Source: Bin87 sp965220095
GTDB lineage: Bacteria; Chloroflexota; Dehalococcoidia; Lucifugimonadales; UBA3495
Assembly (NCBI GenBank): GCA_965220095.1
Contig: OZ244805.1
Coordinates: 3,472,001-3,536,000, forward strand
Length of the DNA stretch: 64,000 nt
Direction of reading: 5' to 3'
In this document: piece by piece, positions 36,904 to 45,344 of the stretch
Numbering within the stretch: position 1 is the first letter of the stretch
Layout of the letters: every line of letters starts with the position of its first letter
Notes under the pieces: generated by a model
Told to the model about the DNA's origin: nothing
Seen by the model: the letters and a program-made list of their open reading frames with translations, nothing else
The model's database searches: none
Translations under genes and position numbers: made by a program

Positions 36904-37386
36904 ATGCCGGTGCTGGACGTCATCCTGCTGATCATCCGCTGGGCGCACGCGTTGGCCGCCGTCACGTGGATTGGCGGCAGTCTGTTCCTGCTGCTGGCGG
37001 GACGGCCCGCCCTCCGCGCCGCAGATTCCCAGGGTGTTGTGGCCCGGGCGTTGGCCGTCGAGTTTCGGCCCATCGTCGCCACCGCAATCGGGGTGCTGAT
37101 CGTTAGCGGCACAATCCTGGCGGTGAGCCGGCTGACGTCGGACGCTGCCAGCCTGGGCTATGTGGGTGTGCTCATCGCCAAAATCGCGCTCGCGGTGTAC
37201 GCTTTTGCCATCGCTTGGCTGTTGCCTCGGCGGGGACGACCCTCACCCCGGCCCTCTCCCAAAGGGAGAGGCGGTTCGATGGTTGTAGCGCTGACCAGTC
37301 CGACGACGTTGACGGTGGTGGGTGTTATCGTTATCGGGCTGGCCGACGTGCTGGGCTGGCTGTTCGAGCGGGGCCTGGCCGACTGA
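36904..37386 (+). CDS. CopD-like four-helix membrane protein with an in-frame repeat insert
   Basis: 160 residues with four hydrophobic segments, starting IIRWAHALAAVTWIGGSLFL, a His-Trp-Gly-Gly pattern found in CopD/DUF2269-type proteins. Helix 3 (YVGVLIAKIALAVYAFAIAW) is followed by RRGRPSPRPSPKGRGG, which is the translation of a CCCTCACCCC-type repeat, then helix 4. Removing the repeat would join AWLLPRRG to SMVVALTSP. It lies 12 bp after the thioredoxin-fold gene, so the two may be an operon concerned with metals or haem. Confidence 0.75.
   Translation: MPVLDVILLIIRWAHALAAVTWIGGSLFLLLAGRPALRAADSQGVVARALAVEFRPIVATAIGVLIVSGTILAVSRLTSDAASLGYVGVLIAKIALAVYAFAIAWLLPRRGRPSPRPSPKGRGGSMVVALTSPTTLTVVGVIVIGLADVLGWLFERGLAD
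37240..37272 (+). repeat. CCCTCACCCC-type repeat inside the CopD-like gene
   Basis: CCCTCACCCCGGCCCTCTCC then CAAAGGGAGAGG, the same hairpin family as the intergenic units. About 33 nt, a multiple of three, inside the loop between helices 3 and 4. Confidence 0.88.
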
Positions 37387-37405
37387 CGGTCAGGAAGGAG
37401 AACAC

Positions 37406-37627
37406 ATGAGGACCGAATTGCTGGACATCATCGCCTGCCCGGTGTGCAAGGGGCCGCTAACGCTGCACACGGACACGGTGGCGCCGGATGATGCCGTCAT
37501 CCCCGGCGAGGTGCTGACCGGGACGTTGACTTGCCCCCCGTGTGACGAACGCTATCCAATCACCGACGGCATACCCAACCTGCTGCCACCGGATATGCGA
37601 GACGCTGACGCAGGGGCGGGTCGGTGA
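37406..37627 (+). CDS. Trm112-family zinc-binding small protein
   Basis: 73 residues. LLDIIACPVCKGPLTL and LTCPPCDERYPITDGIPNLL carry two Cys pairs and the IPxLLP end of Trm112/YcaR proteins. Eukaryotic Trm112 activates methyltransferases; the bacterial role is open. AAGGAG lies six bases before the ATG at 37406. It starts 19 bp after the CopD-like gene. The tail is followed by a perfect 28-bp palindrome. Confidence 0.88.
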   Translation: MRTELLDIIACPVCKGPLTLHTDTVAPDDAVIPGEVLTGTLTCPPCDERYPITDGIPNLLPPDMRDADAGAGR

Positions 37628-37644
37628 ACGGGCACAGTGACAAC

Positions 37645-37672
37645 GTAGGGGCGAATAATTATTCGCCCCTAC
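37645..37672. repeat. Perfect 28-bp palindrome between convergent genes
   Basis: GTAGGGGCGAATAA and TTATTCGCCCCTAC form a perfect hairpin with no loop. It can end transcription from both sides: the Trm112 gene on the plus strand and the selenoprotein gene on the minus strand. Similar GTAGGGGCGAA palindromes are common in environmental genomes. Confidence 0.9.
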
Positions 37673-37700
37673 GCACGATGACGGTAAAGCCTGGTGTTAA

Positions 37701-38237
37701 TTAGCCGCCGGTGATGATGGCCACCACTTCGGATGCCAGGCCTTCTGCGCGCTCCCGCAGGGCGGGACGGTCCAGGTTCTCGATGGGATGCTGGGTGAAG
37801 ATGGTCGGGTAATCCTCAGCGCCCCACATCTTTGCCATGGCGTTCGCGGTGGGGATGAACCGGTCGGTGCAAATGGTAGCAGAAGGGAGGCCGGCCTTCT
37901 CAACGTGGATTCCGTCGTGCACACTGCACGCACTGCAACTCCCTCAATCGCCAATGGCAACAACCACCGAATCGACGTTGGCCACCAGTTCCTGCAATTC
38001 CTGCGGGTCGGCGGGACGGGAGGCGCTGGGCTTGCGGAGCCACCGCACCTCGCGAATTTCGTAGCGGTTGCGCAGCACCTCCGCTAACTCTTCAAGCAGT
38101 ACGTCGGCGTTGCGCTTGCTGTCATCAATGAGGCCCAACCGGGTGCCGGCGAGCGAGGGCAGGCGAGGTGCGCCGTCGAAGGGCGCAATGATGGGCTCGG
38201 TGGTCGGAGTGACCAGCCTGTATTCCTGGGTTGCCAT
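37701..38237 (-). CDS. UGSC-family selenoprotein; in-frame UGA read as Sec98
   Basis: The minus-strand frame runs from ATG 38237 to an in-frame TGA at 37946-37944 and on to the stop at 37701, giving 178 residues with Sec at 98. Around the UGA it reads VVVAIGD-U-GSCSACSVHDG, the UGSC motif, with a partner Cys three residues later. N-terminal LAGTRLGLIDDSKRNADVLL and C-terminal HVEKAGLPSATICTDRF match the domain at 46076. The family is known from marine selenoproteome surveys; Cys homologues also occur. GGAGGG is six bases before ATG 38237. A stem-loop follows the UGA. Function is unknown, probably redox. Confidence 0.88.
37916..37930 (-). promoter_or_regulatory. Candidate bacterial SECIS after UGA of selenoprotein 1
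   Basis: On the minus strand, CGTGCA (37930-37925), loop GTG and TGCACG (37921-37916) form a perfect 6-bp hairpin. The apical loop begins 19 nt after the UGA; in E. coli fdhF it is 18 nt. The loop G and this spacing are what SelB recognises. Structure probing is absent, so this is inferred from geometry. Confidence 0.65.
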
Positions 38238-38359
38238 TTTCATCCCTCCACGGGTTGGGGTGTGTGAGGCTGTTATACCAGTTTGAGGGGCGGATTGCTA
38301 TCCGGGGGCGGATTCCACCCTCGCTCTGGCCCGTTCCTGGACGGGGCTTTCACGCAACT

Positions 38360-38535
38360 GTCATTGCGCGGAGCGCAGCGACGTGGCAATCTCAGCGCAG
38401 GCACGACGGACGTAACAATAACGCCGCGCTGGGATCCGGGCGGCACCCTAACTGGAAGTATGCAAAGGCGCCCGGAGGGGGAAGGCCGTACTAACGCAGT
38501 CGAGATTGCCACGTCGCTGCGCTCCTCGCAATGAC
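38360..38535. repeat. GTCATTGCG inverted repeat, interrupted
   Basis: The arms GTCATTGCGCGGAGCGCAGC and GCTGCGCTCCTCGCAATGAC are inverted repeats separated by about 130 bp that lack the family core. It fills the gap between selenoprotein 1 and its partner gene. Confidence 0.85.
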
Positions 38536-38547
38536 ACAGGCAACGAC

Positions 38548-39612
38548 TTACGGCATCCGGACGACTTTGGTAACGGCGGTGGAGCCGACTTTCGGCCCCC
38601 AGCTGGGTATCACCGAGGACATGTTGGATTCCTCGCCGCCGGCGAATACCACCAGGATGTCCTCCGGCTCGGGAATCAGGGGGATCATGGTGGACTCATC
38701 GCCGAGCTCCACGTCGCCGCGCAGCACCTGGCCGCGTTTGAGATCGGCCACTGAACGCTGGATGTTGGCGTGCAGGTAGGTTCGTATGTCGGCCTTGGTC
38801 CAGTCTTGCCACAGCCGACTGTTGCCGGCAAACGTCGCAACAATCTGGCCCTGGCGGATGCCCACCGACAAATCACCCACCGAGCCCGACGTTGACATCG
38901 AGGTGCCCAGCGACGAGGCCGCGTCGGCCAGGGCGTACAGGATTGCTTCGGGTCGGCCCACAGCGCGGGTCTGGCGAGGACTTTCACCGGCAAACACGGT
39001 AACGGTGCTGTCCGACGCATCGAAGCCCCGTTCCACGTGCAGCGGTGTCCAGTGGGTGTCTCCTTCGGCCTCGGCGATACAGTAGGTGTACTTGCCGGGA
39101 TGGCCGATCACGCTGCGGTCGAACAGGCCCGGAATGGCGGCGCAGGCATTCATCAGGATGAGCCGGATGGAGCGCCCAATGGTGCCGTTGGCGCGGTTGC
39201 CGGGACCGAACAGGTTGTTGCGGCTGTTGAGGCCAATCTGTGCGGCGATGGGGCCGTTGACGATACACAGCACTGCGGCGCCTCCCATGCTGGACGACGG
39301 CCCAACCAGATTGAACACCGGATCGAGCATTGCTTCGGTGGCGGACAGCACCACGGGGAAATACTCGGGAAGACAACCGGCCATCACTGCGTTGGAGGCT
39401 GCCTTCTCAACCGTAATTACGCGGCGACGTTCGGGCAGCTCGCCGATGACATCATCGGGCGCGCGCCCGACGGCTCCTATGAACTCGGCGACGCGTTCGG
39501 CGGTGGGAGGAATGACGGGCAGTCCGTCGGTCCAACCCAATTCGTAGCACCGTTCGACGGCGCCGAAAATGTCATCCCAGGCGGCGGTGGTGATATCGGT
39601 GAAAGTGGTCAT
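38548..39612 (-). CDS. Large partner of the UGSC protein (homologous to fusion domain at 46076)
   Basis: About 354 residues, unrecognised by name. It has GWTDGLPVIPPTAERV, ITVEKAASNAVMAGCLPEYFP, VNGPIAAQIGLN, FGPGNRANGTIGRSIRLILM and VVFAGGEESNMSSVIPSW. The same motif series appears in the C-terminal 370 residues of the fusion protein at 46076 (DWSDGMPVIPPTPAAV, TVEKIAINAVMAGCSPEQMP, VNGPIADKVGIN, AMGPGVVNKPNTAIGRALRL). The conserved Cys in AVMAGC could pair with the Sec/Cys protein. It lies just upstream of selenoprotein 1 on the same strand. The true start is probably ATG 39612; no strong ribosome-binding site is seen. Confidence 0.8.
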   Translation of the reverse strand: MTTFTDITTAAWDDIFGAVERCYELGWTDGLPVIPPTAERVAEFIGAVGRAPDDVIGELPERRRVITVEKAASNAVMAGCLPEYFPVVLSATEAMLDPVFNLVGPSSSMGGAAVLCIVNGPIAAQIGLNSRNNLFGPGNRANGTIGRSIRLILMNACAAIPGLFDRSVIGHPGKYTYCIAEAEGDTHWTPLHVERGFDASDSTVTVFAGESPRQTRAVGRPEAILYALADAASSLGTSMSTSGSVGDLSVGIRQGQIVATFAGNSRLWQDWTKADIRTYLHANIQRSVADLKRGQVLRGDVELGDESTMIPLIPEPEDILVVFAGGEESNMSSVIPSWGPKVGSTAVTKVVRMP

Positions 39613-39669
39613 CAGTGGCGGAGTCTCTCGACGTGTGGATTGTGTGGAATTGGTTGGGGAAAGGTTTTC

Positions 39670-39750
39670 ACCCTCTCCCATCGAGGGAGAGGGTGAGTTG
39701 CTCATCGCCGGGCCCCTCTCCCCTGGTGGGAAAGGGTTGGGGTGAGGGGG
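39670..39750. repeat. CCCTCTCCC hairpin repeats
   Basis: ACCCTCTCCCATCGAGGGAG and CCCCTCTCCCCTGGTGGGAA units with GGGTTGGGGTGAGGGG; the same family as 30622, in the gap between the NHL gene and the partner gene. Confidence 0.85.
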
Positions 39751-39808
39751 TTGGCTACGAAATTACGCAGCGGCCCCGGCGGGGATGATTGCCGTGCGAA
39801 ACCGCTCG

Positions 39809-40756
39809 TTACACCCGGGCGTACTTGGAGAAACTGCGGAGTTCCCGCGGCGGGTCCATGTGGCTGCCCCGGATGGTGTAGGACACCTCGGAGACGTACA
39901 CGGCGCCGGTGCTGTCCACGGCGATGCCGTGGGGGGCGATGAACTCGCCGGGCCCTTCGCCTTCGTCGGCGGAGCCGAACACGCAAACACGCTGGCCGTC
40001 GCGGTCGTAAACCGTAACACGGTGGCCCAGACCGGGCGCATCGTCCACGCCGCCCATGCCGTTGAGCTCGCCCACGTAGATATGGCCGTTCCAGTAGACC
40101 ATGGCGTCAGGCCGGTGGATGTTGCTCCACATGGTCAGGAAGTTGCCTTCGGTGTCGAACAGCTGGATACGGTGCGCTTCCCGGTCGACTACGTAAACCC
40201 GCTCGTCCTCGTCGAAGGCAATGTTGTGGGGTCGGATGAACTGGCTGGCGTCGATGCCCGGCTCGCCCCAGGAGAACTTGTAGCCTCCCTCGGCGGTGTA
40301 GACGTGAATGCGGGAGTTGCCGTAGCCGTCGGACACGTAGATGTCGCCGTTGCTGGGGCGGATGGCTGCTGACGTGGGTCGATTGAACGGCTGGCCGCTC
40401 CAGCGCGGGGCGGGGTGGTTCTTCTCGCCAATCTCCATCAGTTTTTCGCCCGTAACGCTGAACTTCTGGATGGTGTGAATGCCATCATCGGCAACGAGCA
40501 AGGAATCGTCGGCCGCGCTGTAGTACAGGCCGTGGGTGCGGTTCTCGCTGAAATGACCTTCGCCGAAGCTGCGCTGGAAGTTGCCGTCCTTGTCAAAAAC
40601 CATGATGGGGTGTTCGCCCCGGGTCAAAATGAACACACGGTCTTCGCCATCTACGGCGACGCCGGGGCACTCCAGCAGGCGCATACCTTCGGGCATCTTG
40701 AGCCAGTCTGCGACGAACGCGTAGTTAAAATCACCTTGGCCGTATGTGTCAGGCAT
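39809..40756 (-). CDS. NHL-repeat beta-propeller protein
   Basis: 315 residues made of NHL-type repeats: ECPGVAVDGEDRVFILTRGE, LYYSAADDSLLVADDGIHTI, AIRPSNGDIYVSDGYGNSRI, HNIAFDEDERVYVVDREAHR and IAPHGIAVDSTGAVYVSEVS. This gives a six-bladed propeller as in peptidyl-alpha-hydroxyglycine amidating lyase-like and lactonase-like proteins. No signal peptide is visible. It is 196 bp upstream of the UGSC partner gene on the same strand and may belong to that unit. Substrate unknown. Confidence 0.88.
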   Translation of the reverse strand: MPDTYGQGDFNYAFVADWLKMPEGMRLLECPGVAVDGEDRVFILTRGEHPIMVFDKDGNFQRSFGEGHFSENRTHGLYYSAADDSLLVADDGIHTIQKFSVTGEKLMEIGEKNHPAPRWSGQPFNRPTSAAIRPSNGDIYVSDGYGNSRIHVYTAEGGYKFSWGEPGIDASQFIRPHNIAFDEDERVYVVDREAHRIQLFDTEGNFLTMWSNIHRPDAMVYWNGHIYVGELNGMGGVDDAPGLGHRVTVYDRDGQRVCVFGSADEGEGPGEFIAPHGIAVDSTGAVYVSEVSYTIRGSHMDPPRELRSFSKYARV

Positions 40757-41246
40757 AATCTTCTCCTTTCAAGTGGTCTTGCAGGTCAGGTGGTCTTGCA
40801 GGTTTTGTCGCTGAGTTCGGTTCTGGGTAACATTATTGTTCGATGCGGCGGTGCGATGCCTGGCGGTGCGGAGACGCTGGCACGGCATTGGTGTTGTTTA
40901 TTGGCCAATCTGGACTCGCAGGATTGCTCCCGCTGCCGATTTTCGTGTGGGTTGTTGAGCGTAACGATGGTAACGGTTGATGGTTGGTTTCACAAGTCCC
41001 CGCCGGTTAGCCCAGGGTCTTTCGACTATCCACCCGGTTGGATTCACCCGCTAGCCCTGAGCTTGTCGAAGGGTGCCCGCACACGCTTGGACAGGCTCGC
41101 CGTCAACCTACAACCCGGATGTCTGGAACCCTGGAGTCTGCCGACCATGCTGCTGACGGCGCGGGCCGGCGCGACCGTCATCGCGTCGCAAGGAGCGGCA
41201 GCGGTATAGTCGACGTGTTGTATGCGCCGCCGGGCGTGGTTTTCCC
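40757..41246. other. Gap between NHL protein and LLM genes
   Basis: About 490 bp with no supported gene. Near 40776 a near-tandem pair AGTGGTCTTGCAGG / AGGTGGTCTTGCAGG repeats. CCCTGAGCTTGTCGAAGG at 41055 belongs to a small palindrome family also seen at 30801 and 45805. The NHL gene leader lies at its left edge. Confidence 0.4.
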
Positions 41247-42332
41247 TTATGCGACGGGCACTTCCTGGAAGTGCGGCATCACCTCAGTGGCGAACAGCTC
41301 GATGGAACGCATCACCTTTTCGTGGGGCAGGCCGGCGAATCCGAAATTGCCGAAAACGTGGTTGATACCCGCCTCCTGCACCTGCTTCAACCGTTCCACG
41401 ACCACCTCCGGCGTCCCGCGCAGCGGCGGCAGTCCAGCGTGGCCCGGGTCATCCCTTCGCTCGCGGTCATTCTGACGGTTGGCCCAGTGCTCGTAGCCTT
41501 TGGCAATGTTGCCGTCCTTGTCCACCGGCATTCCGATCGGTGCGCCGTTACTGCCGATCGAACGTAGCACGCGGGACGAGAAATCCTCGAGACCGATCGG
41601 GTCGCGTTCGGCTTCTTCCATGGTTGGCGCCACGTAAATTGACTTGGACATGGGCGGGTCAAGGTGGGCGTGGGGATGCCCGTACTCATCCATTTTTTGC
41701 CGCCACAATTTGATCACTTCCGGAGCCTGCCCCAAGATGTCGGTGGGGCCGCCGGTGATGACCTGTATCTGCCGGCTGGCGGCGAAATCTATGCTGGCCG
41801 GGCTGGTGCTGACGGCCTGGAACAGGGGCGGATGTGGCGTCTGCACCGGCTTGGGCAGCACCCAAACGTCATCGACGTTGGTGAACTTGCCGTGGTAGGT
41901 AAGGGTCTCTTCGGTCCAGGCTTTGATAATGACGTCCACCGCTTCCTGGAAGCGCTCGCGGCTGGTGTCGATGTCCACGCCGACGCCTTCAAACTCCTGA
42001 CGCTGGTAACCCGCGCCGATGCCGAAGTTGAAACGCCCGCCGCTAATCATGTCGAGCATGGCCACTTCCTCAGCGACCAGCACCGGATTGTGCAGGGGCA
42101 GGACGATGACCGCGGTGCCGATGCGAATGGTTTTGGTGCGTCCCGCGACACTGCCCAGGAAAGACCAGATGCCCGATAGCAGGCCGTGGCGAGAGAAACG
42201 GTGCTCTCCCAGCCAGGCCTCGTCGAGGCCGGCCTGGTCAGCGTAGGCGATCTGCTCCAGGGCATCGTTCAACGCCTGCTGTTGGGTGAAGTCCTGGTGA
42301 TACGGAACGATGGTGAAGATACCAAACTTCAT
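41247..42332 (-). CDS. LLM class flavin-dependent oxidoreductase (paralogue 2)
   Basis: 361 residues with the luciferase-like pattern: YADQAGLDEAWLGEHRF, IRIGTAVIVLPLHNPVLVAE, MISGGRFNFGIGAGYQRQEF and LRGTPEVVVERLKQ. It uses FMN or F420 to oxidise an unknown substrate. GGGAGG sits five bases before the ATG at 42332; the longer frame to 42446 has no homology. The gene stands alone between repeat-rich gaps. Confidence 0.92.
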   Translation of the reverse strand: MKFGIFTIVPYHQDFTQQQALNDALEQIAYADQAGLDEAWLGEHRFSRHGLLSGIWSFLGSVAGRTKTIRIGTAVIVLPLHNPVLVAEEVAMLDMISGGRFNFGIGAGYQRQEFEGVGVDIDTSRERFQEAVDVIIKAWTEETLTYHGKFTNVDDVWVLPKPVQTPHPPLFQAVSTSPASIDFAASRQIQVITGGPTDILGQAPEVIKLWRQKMDEYGHPHAHLDPPMSKSIYVAPTMEEAERDPIGLEDFSSRVLRSIGSNGAPIGMPVDKDGNIAKGYEHWANRQNDRERRDDPGHAGLPPLRGTPEVVVERLKQVQEAGINHVFGNFGFAGLPHEKVMRSIELFATEVMPHFQEVPVA

Positions 42333-42575
42333 GTGGCCTCCCTTGTCGGCGCCGATGGTGTCCGTAGATACCGGTGCGATGGCAGCCGGAGCAACGCTCC
42401 GACAGTGCTCTGATGGTGTTGTTGGCGCAACTTTACTACATAGCACTGTTGAAGGGAACGGTTGAACGGACGGTATGAATGCAAGACGTCAGGTGGGCTG
42501 GGCTGCGTTTCGAGCCAAACGCACCACGATGCTCCGGCCCAGCCGTAAAGAGCGTGGCTCATGCGTACCCACATT

Positions 42576-42751
42576 GTCATTGCGACCGCACCGGCATTGT
42601 CATTGCGGTCGTACCCACATTATCAATGCGAACGTACCTATATTGTCATTGCGAGCGTAGCGTGGCAATCTCGTCGCCATAGCAACGGCGGTTCGCCGAT
42701 GTGTGTTCAACCTCACCGCGATTGCCGCGTCGTTATGCTCCTCGCAATAAC
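42576..42751. repeat. GTCATTGCGA inverted repeat with extra half-units
   Basis: A full unit from 42645 (GTCATTGCGAGCGTAGCGTG ... GCTCCTCGCAATAAC) carries the family core (GCAACGGCGGTTCGC). Three half-units (GTCATTGCGACC, GTCATTGCGGTC, ATCAATGCGAAC) precede it, showing local duplication of the arm. Confidence 0.88.
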
Positions 42752-42845
42752 GGATTAAAGTGGGTGCGCGTGAGAGAGCGTGGCTATTGACTCTGTCGGT
42801 CTGGCCACTAAAATCGTTGCACACCAAGCATACGGAGGTGGGGCT

Positions 42846-43598
42846 ATGCGTCTCGAAAACAAGGTTGCCCTCATCAGCGGCGGCGCGCGAGGTATGGGCG
42901 CGGTGGAGGCCAGGCTGTTTGCCAGCGAGGGCGCCAGGGTGGTCATTGGCGACGTGTTGACCGAGGAAGGGCGCCGGGTGGAAGCCGAGATTAACGAGAC
43001 CGGCGCGCAGTGCCGGTACGTCAATCTGGACGTTACCAGCGAGGACAACTGGCGGGATGCGGTGGCGGAGGCGATTACTGCGTTCGGCAAGCTGGATATT
43101 CTGGTCAACAATGCCGGCATCACCATTAGCGGTACCATTGAGGAAATCACCGAAGCGCAATGGGACCGAATCATGGCCATCAACTCCAGGGGCGTGTTTC
43201 TGGGCACCCGGGAGGTGATAGCCGAGATGAGGCGCGGCGGGGGCGGTTCCATCGTCAACATCTCCTCGGGCGCGGGAATCGCGCCCTCACCGGGCACTTC
43301 GGCGGCCTACGCCGCCAGCAAGGGCGCGGTGCGGTTGTTCACCAAAGCCACGGCAATTCAACACGCCAGCGACGGCATACGGTGCAACTCGGTGCACCCT
43401 GGCCCCATCGAAACACCCATGTTGCGAGCCGCGCGGGGCGATGATGCCAGCCGAGCGGAACAGCTGGGTCTGATTCCCCTGGGCAGGATTGGCCGACCTG
43501 AGGAAATCGCCTACGGTGTGCTGTACCTGGCCAGCGACGAATCGTCATTCGTCACCGGATCGGAGTTGGTCATCGACGGGGGAAGGACGGCTCAGTAA
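42846..43598 (+). CDS. SDR family oxidoreductase (MRLENKVA paralogue 3)
   Basis: 250 residues. It has ISGGARGMGAVEARLFASEG, LDILVNNAGITIS, VNISSGAGIAPSPG and AYAASKGAVR, so the catalytic Ser, Tyr and Lys are intact. It is a paralogue of the genes at 30838 and 32365. ACGGAGG lies eight bases before the ATG at 42846. An enoyl-CoA hydratase-like gene follows 90 bp downstream on the same strand, suggesting a short beta-oxidation-like unit. Confidence 0.93.
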   Translation: MRLENKVALISGGARGMGAVEARLFASEGARVVIGDVLTEEGRRVEAEINETGAQCRYVNLDVTSEDNWRDAVAEAITAFGKLDILVNNAGITISGTIEEITEAQWDRIMAINSRGVFLGTREVIAEMRRGGGGSIVNISSGAGIAPSPGTSAAYAASKGAVRLFTKATAIQHASDGIRCNSVHPGPIETPMLRAARGDDASRAEQLGLIPLGRIGRPEEIAYGVLYLASDESSFVTGSELVIDGGRTAQ

Positions 43599-43688
43599 CC
43601 GAAATCGCGCGGAGCATATACGCGCGAAGCACATACGGGCGGAGAATATGCCCGCGAAGCACGTGGGAGCACATATAAGGAGAGAGTT

Positions 43689-44537
43689 ATGGCGCCGAAG
43701 CTGGTTCCCTATCTGCTATATGAACCCGAAGCATCGGGCATCCTCTGGATCAAGTTCAACCGTCCGGAGCGCATGAACGCGCTGATCGGGTCGTCGGAGG
43801 AGAACGGGACGGTTGCCAAGGTGGGCGAATACATGAGGGCCGGCGACGATGACCCCAACGTGCGCGTGATGGTTCTCACCGGCGTCGGGCGGGGGTTCTG
43901 TTCGGGCGCCGACATGAGAAGAGACTCTGATCCCGCCGTTGCCGGTGAAAACTTCGTCGGCAATCGCGGCGCCGTGGCGGGTCCGGATGCGGCGCGGGAA
44001 GGCTTTTTCCACGGGTTCACCAAGCTGCACCGCGACATCTCGCAGGTTAGAAAGCCCACCATCGCCATGATTAACGGCCCCGCCGTCGGTTCCGGCATGG
44101 ACATGGCCCTGCACTGCGACATTCGTCTGGGCTGCGAAAACACCCGTTTCATCGGATACCAGCAACTGGGCCAGATTATCGAGAACGGAGGCAGCTACTA
44201 CCTGCCCAAAATGGTGGGACTGGGCCGGGCGCTGGAATTCGCCTACACCGGCCATCTGGACGCTGAGCGAGCCTACCAGTGGGGTATGCTCAACCATCTG
44301 GTTGCCTCCGAAGACCTGGAAGTAACCACCCGCGAACTGTGCGACCGGATTATGCAGGCCCCGCCAATGGTGCAATGGATCAGCAAAAGAATCATGCGCG
44401 CCGCGCTGGACAGCTCGCTGGAGACCACCATGGCGCTAACGTCCAACGCGGGCGGCATCCTGAATGGTTCGGAGGACGCCCAGGAGGCCAGGCGGGCATT
44501 CCTGGAAAAGCGGGCCCCTGAATTCAAAGGGCGGTAG
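43689..44537 (+). CDS. Enoyl-CoA hydratase/isomerase family protein
   Basis: 282 residues of crotonase fold. GILWIKFNRPERMNAL, GRGFCSGADMRRDSD (oxyanion hole) and PTIAMINGPAVGSGMDMALHCDI are typical, and the QIIENGGSYYLPKMVG stretch is the second-oxyanion/Glu region. It probably hydrates or isomerises an acyl-CoA. AAGGAG lies nine bases before the ATG. The 90-bp gap from the SDR contains degenerate repeats GAAGCACATACGG / GAGAATATGCCCG. Confidence 0.9.
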   Translation: MAPKLVPYLLYEPEASGILWIKFNRPERMNALIGSSEENGTVAKVGEYMRAGDDDPNVRVMVLTGVGRGFCSGADMRRDSDPAVAGENFVGNRGAVAGPDAAREGFFHGFTKLHRDISQVRKPTIAMINGPAVGSGMDMALHCDIRLGCENTRFIGYQQLGQIIENGGSYYLPKMVGLGRALEFAYTGHLDAERAYQWGMLNHLVASEDLEVTTRELCDRIMQAPPMVQWISKRIMRAALDSSLETTMALTSNAGGILNGSEDAQEARRAFLEKRAPEFKGR

Positions 44538-44554
44538 CCTAAAGGGCAGGTAGC

Positions 44555-45073
44555 CTACCCGATAACCAGGCTTTGGCCGAACCGCTCGCCGTGGGTTATC
44601 TCCGACATCGCTTTGCGCGGCGTACCCGGCGCCCGGGCGACCTCAGCCCGGTAGCCAAAGGGCAGCACGGTAACCAGCTCCATCTCCCCGGGGATGCCCA
44701 GCAGGTTCTTGACCTCATCCTGCTGCTCCCCCCGGATGCCGACGAAGCAGGTGCCCAGGCCCTCCGACCACGCCACCAACTCCATCTGCTGCAGCGCCCG
44801 GCCGGCGTCCAGCTGGGGCCGGCGCGAGCTGTCCATCACAATCGCAATGGCCAGTGGCGCCTCACCGATGAACGCGCCCTGAGTGCAGATACGCCCCAGT
44901 TCTTCAATGGTGGCCCGTTCCCGGACGACGATAAAGTGCCAGGGCTGCGTGTTGCTGGAGCTGGGCGCCCAACGGGCCGCCTGGAGGATTCGGTGGACAA
45001 TCAGGTCAGGGACCGGATCAGGCTTGAAGTCCCGCACCGTGCGGCGCGTCCTGATGCACTGAAATACGTCCAT
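44555..45073 (-). CDS. Nitroreductase family protein
   Basis: 172 residues, short for the family. IRTRRTVRDFKPDPVPD gives the FMN-phosphate Arg cluster, and ARWAPSSSNTQPWHFIVV the second FMN site. LGTCFVGIRGEQQDEVKNLL is the usual C-terminal domain. It is likely FMN-dependent and NAD(P)H-using. GGAGG lies just upstream of the ATG at 45073. It converges with the hydratase gene with an 17-bp gap. Confidence 0.9.
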   Translation of the reverse strand: MDVFQCIRTRRTVRDFKPDPVPDLIVHRILQAARWAPSSSNTQPWHFIVVRERATIEELGRICTQGAFIGEAPLAIAIVMDSSRRPQLDAGRALQQMELVAWSEGLGTCFVGIRGEQQDEVKNLLGIPGEMELVTVLPFGYRAEVARAPGTPRKAMSEITHGERFGQSLVIG

Positions 45074-45215
45074 ACCGAAACCTCCTGAAAAACCTCTGAG
45101 CGGAAACGAACTGCATAATAATGCGGCTTGCCGCACCGGGTTGGCGTGCGGGGACACTGTAACCCGTGGCCATTTTTCCGGCAAGGCGTGAATAGCGCTC
45201 ACGCGTACCCACTTT

Positions 45216-45344
45216 GTCATTGCGAGCGCAGCGTGGCGATCCCGTCGCCGTAGCAACGGCGGTTCGCCGGCGTGTGCTCAAACCGCATCGAGATTGCCCG
45301 GTCCCTCGACAAGCTGGGGATGAGCGGGCGGTGATCGGAATGAC
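45216..45344. repeat. GTCATTGCGAG inverted repeat, right arm altered
   Basis: The left arm is GTCATTGCGAGCGCAGCGTG with the core GCAACGGCGGTTCGCC. The right arm is interrupted by a CCCTCGACAAGCTGGGG palindrome and ends GGAATGAC. Confidence 0.85.

Noticed and set aside
36904..37386. Reading the RPSPRPSPKGRGG loop as a sign of a frameshift
   Set aside because: The insert is a multiple of three and the fourth helix continues in the same frame; it is an in-frame repeat.
43599..43688. Degenerate short repeats (GAAGCACATACG, GAGAATATGCCC), considered as an operator array or CRISPR-like array
   Set aside because: Units vary in length and sequence, there are no spacers and only a few copies. It looks like local duplication.
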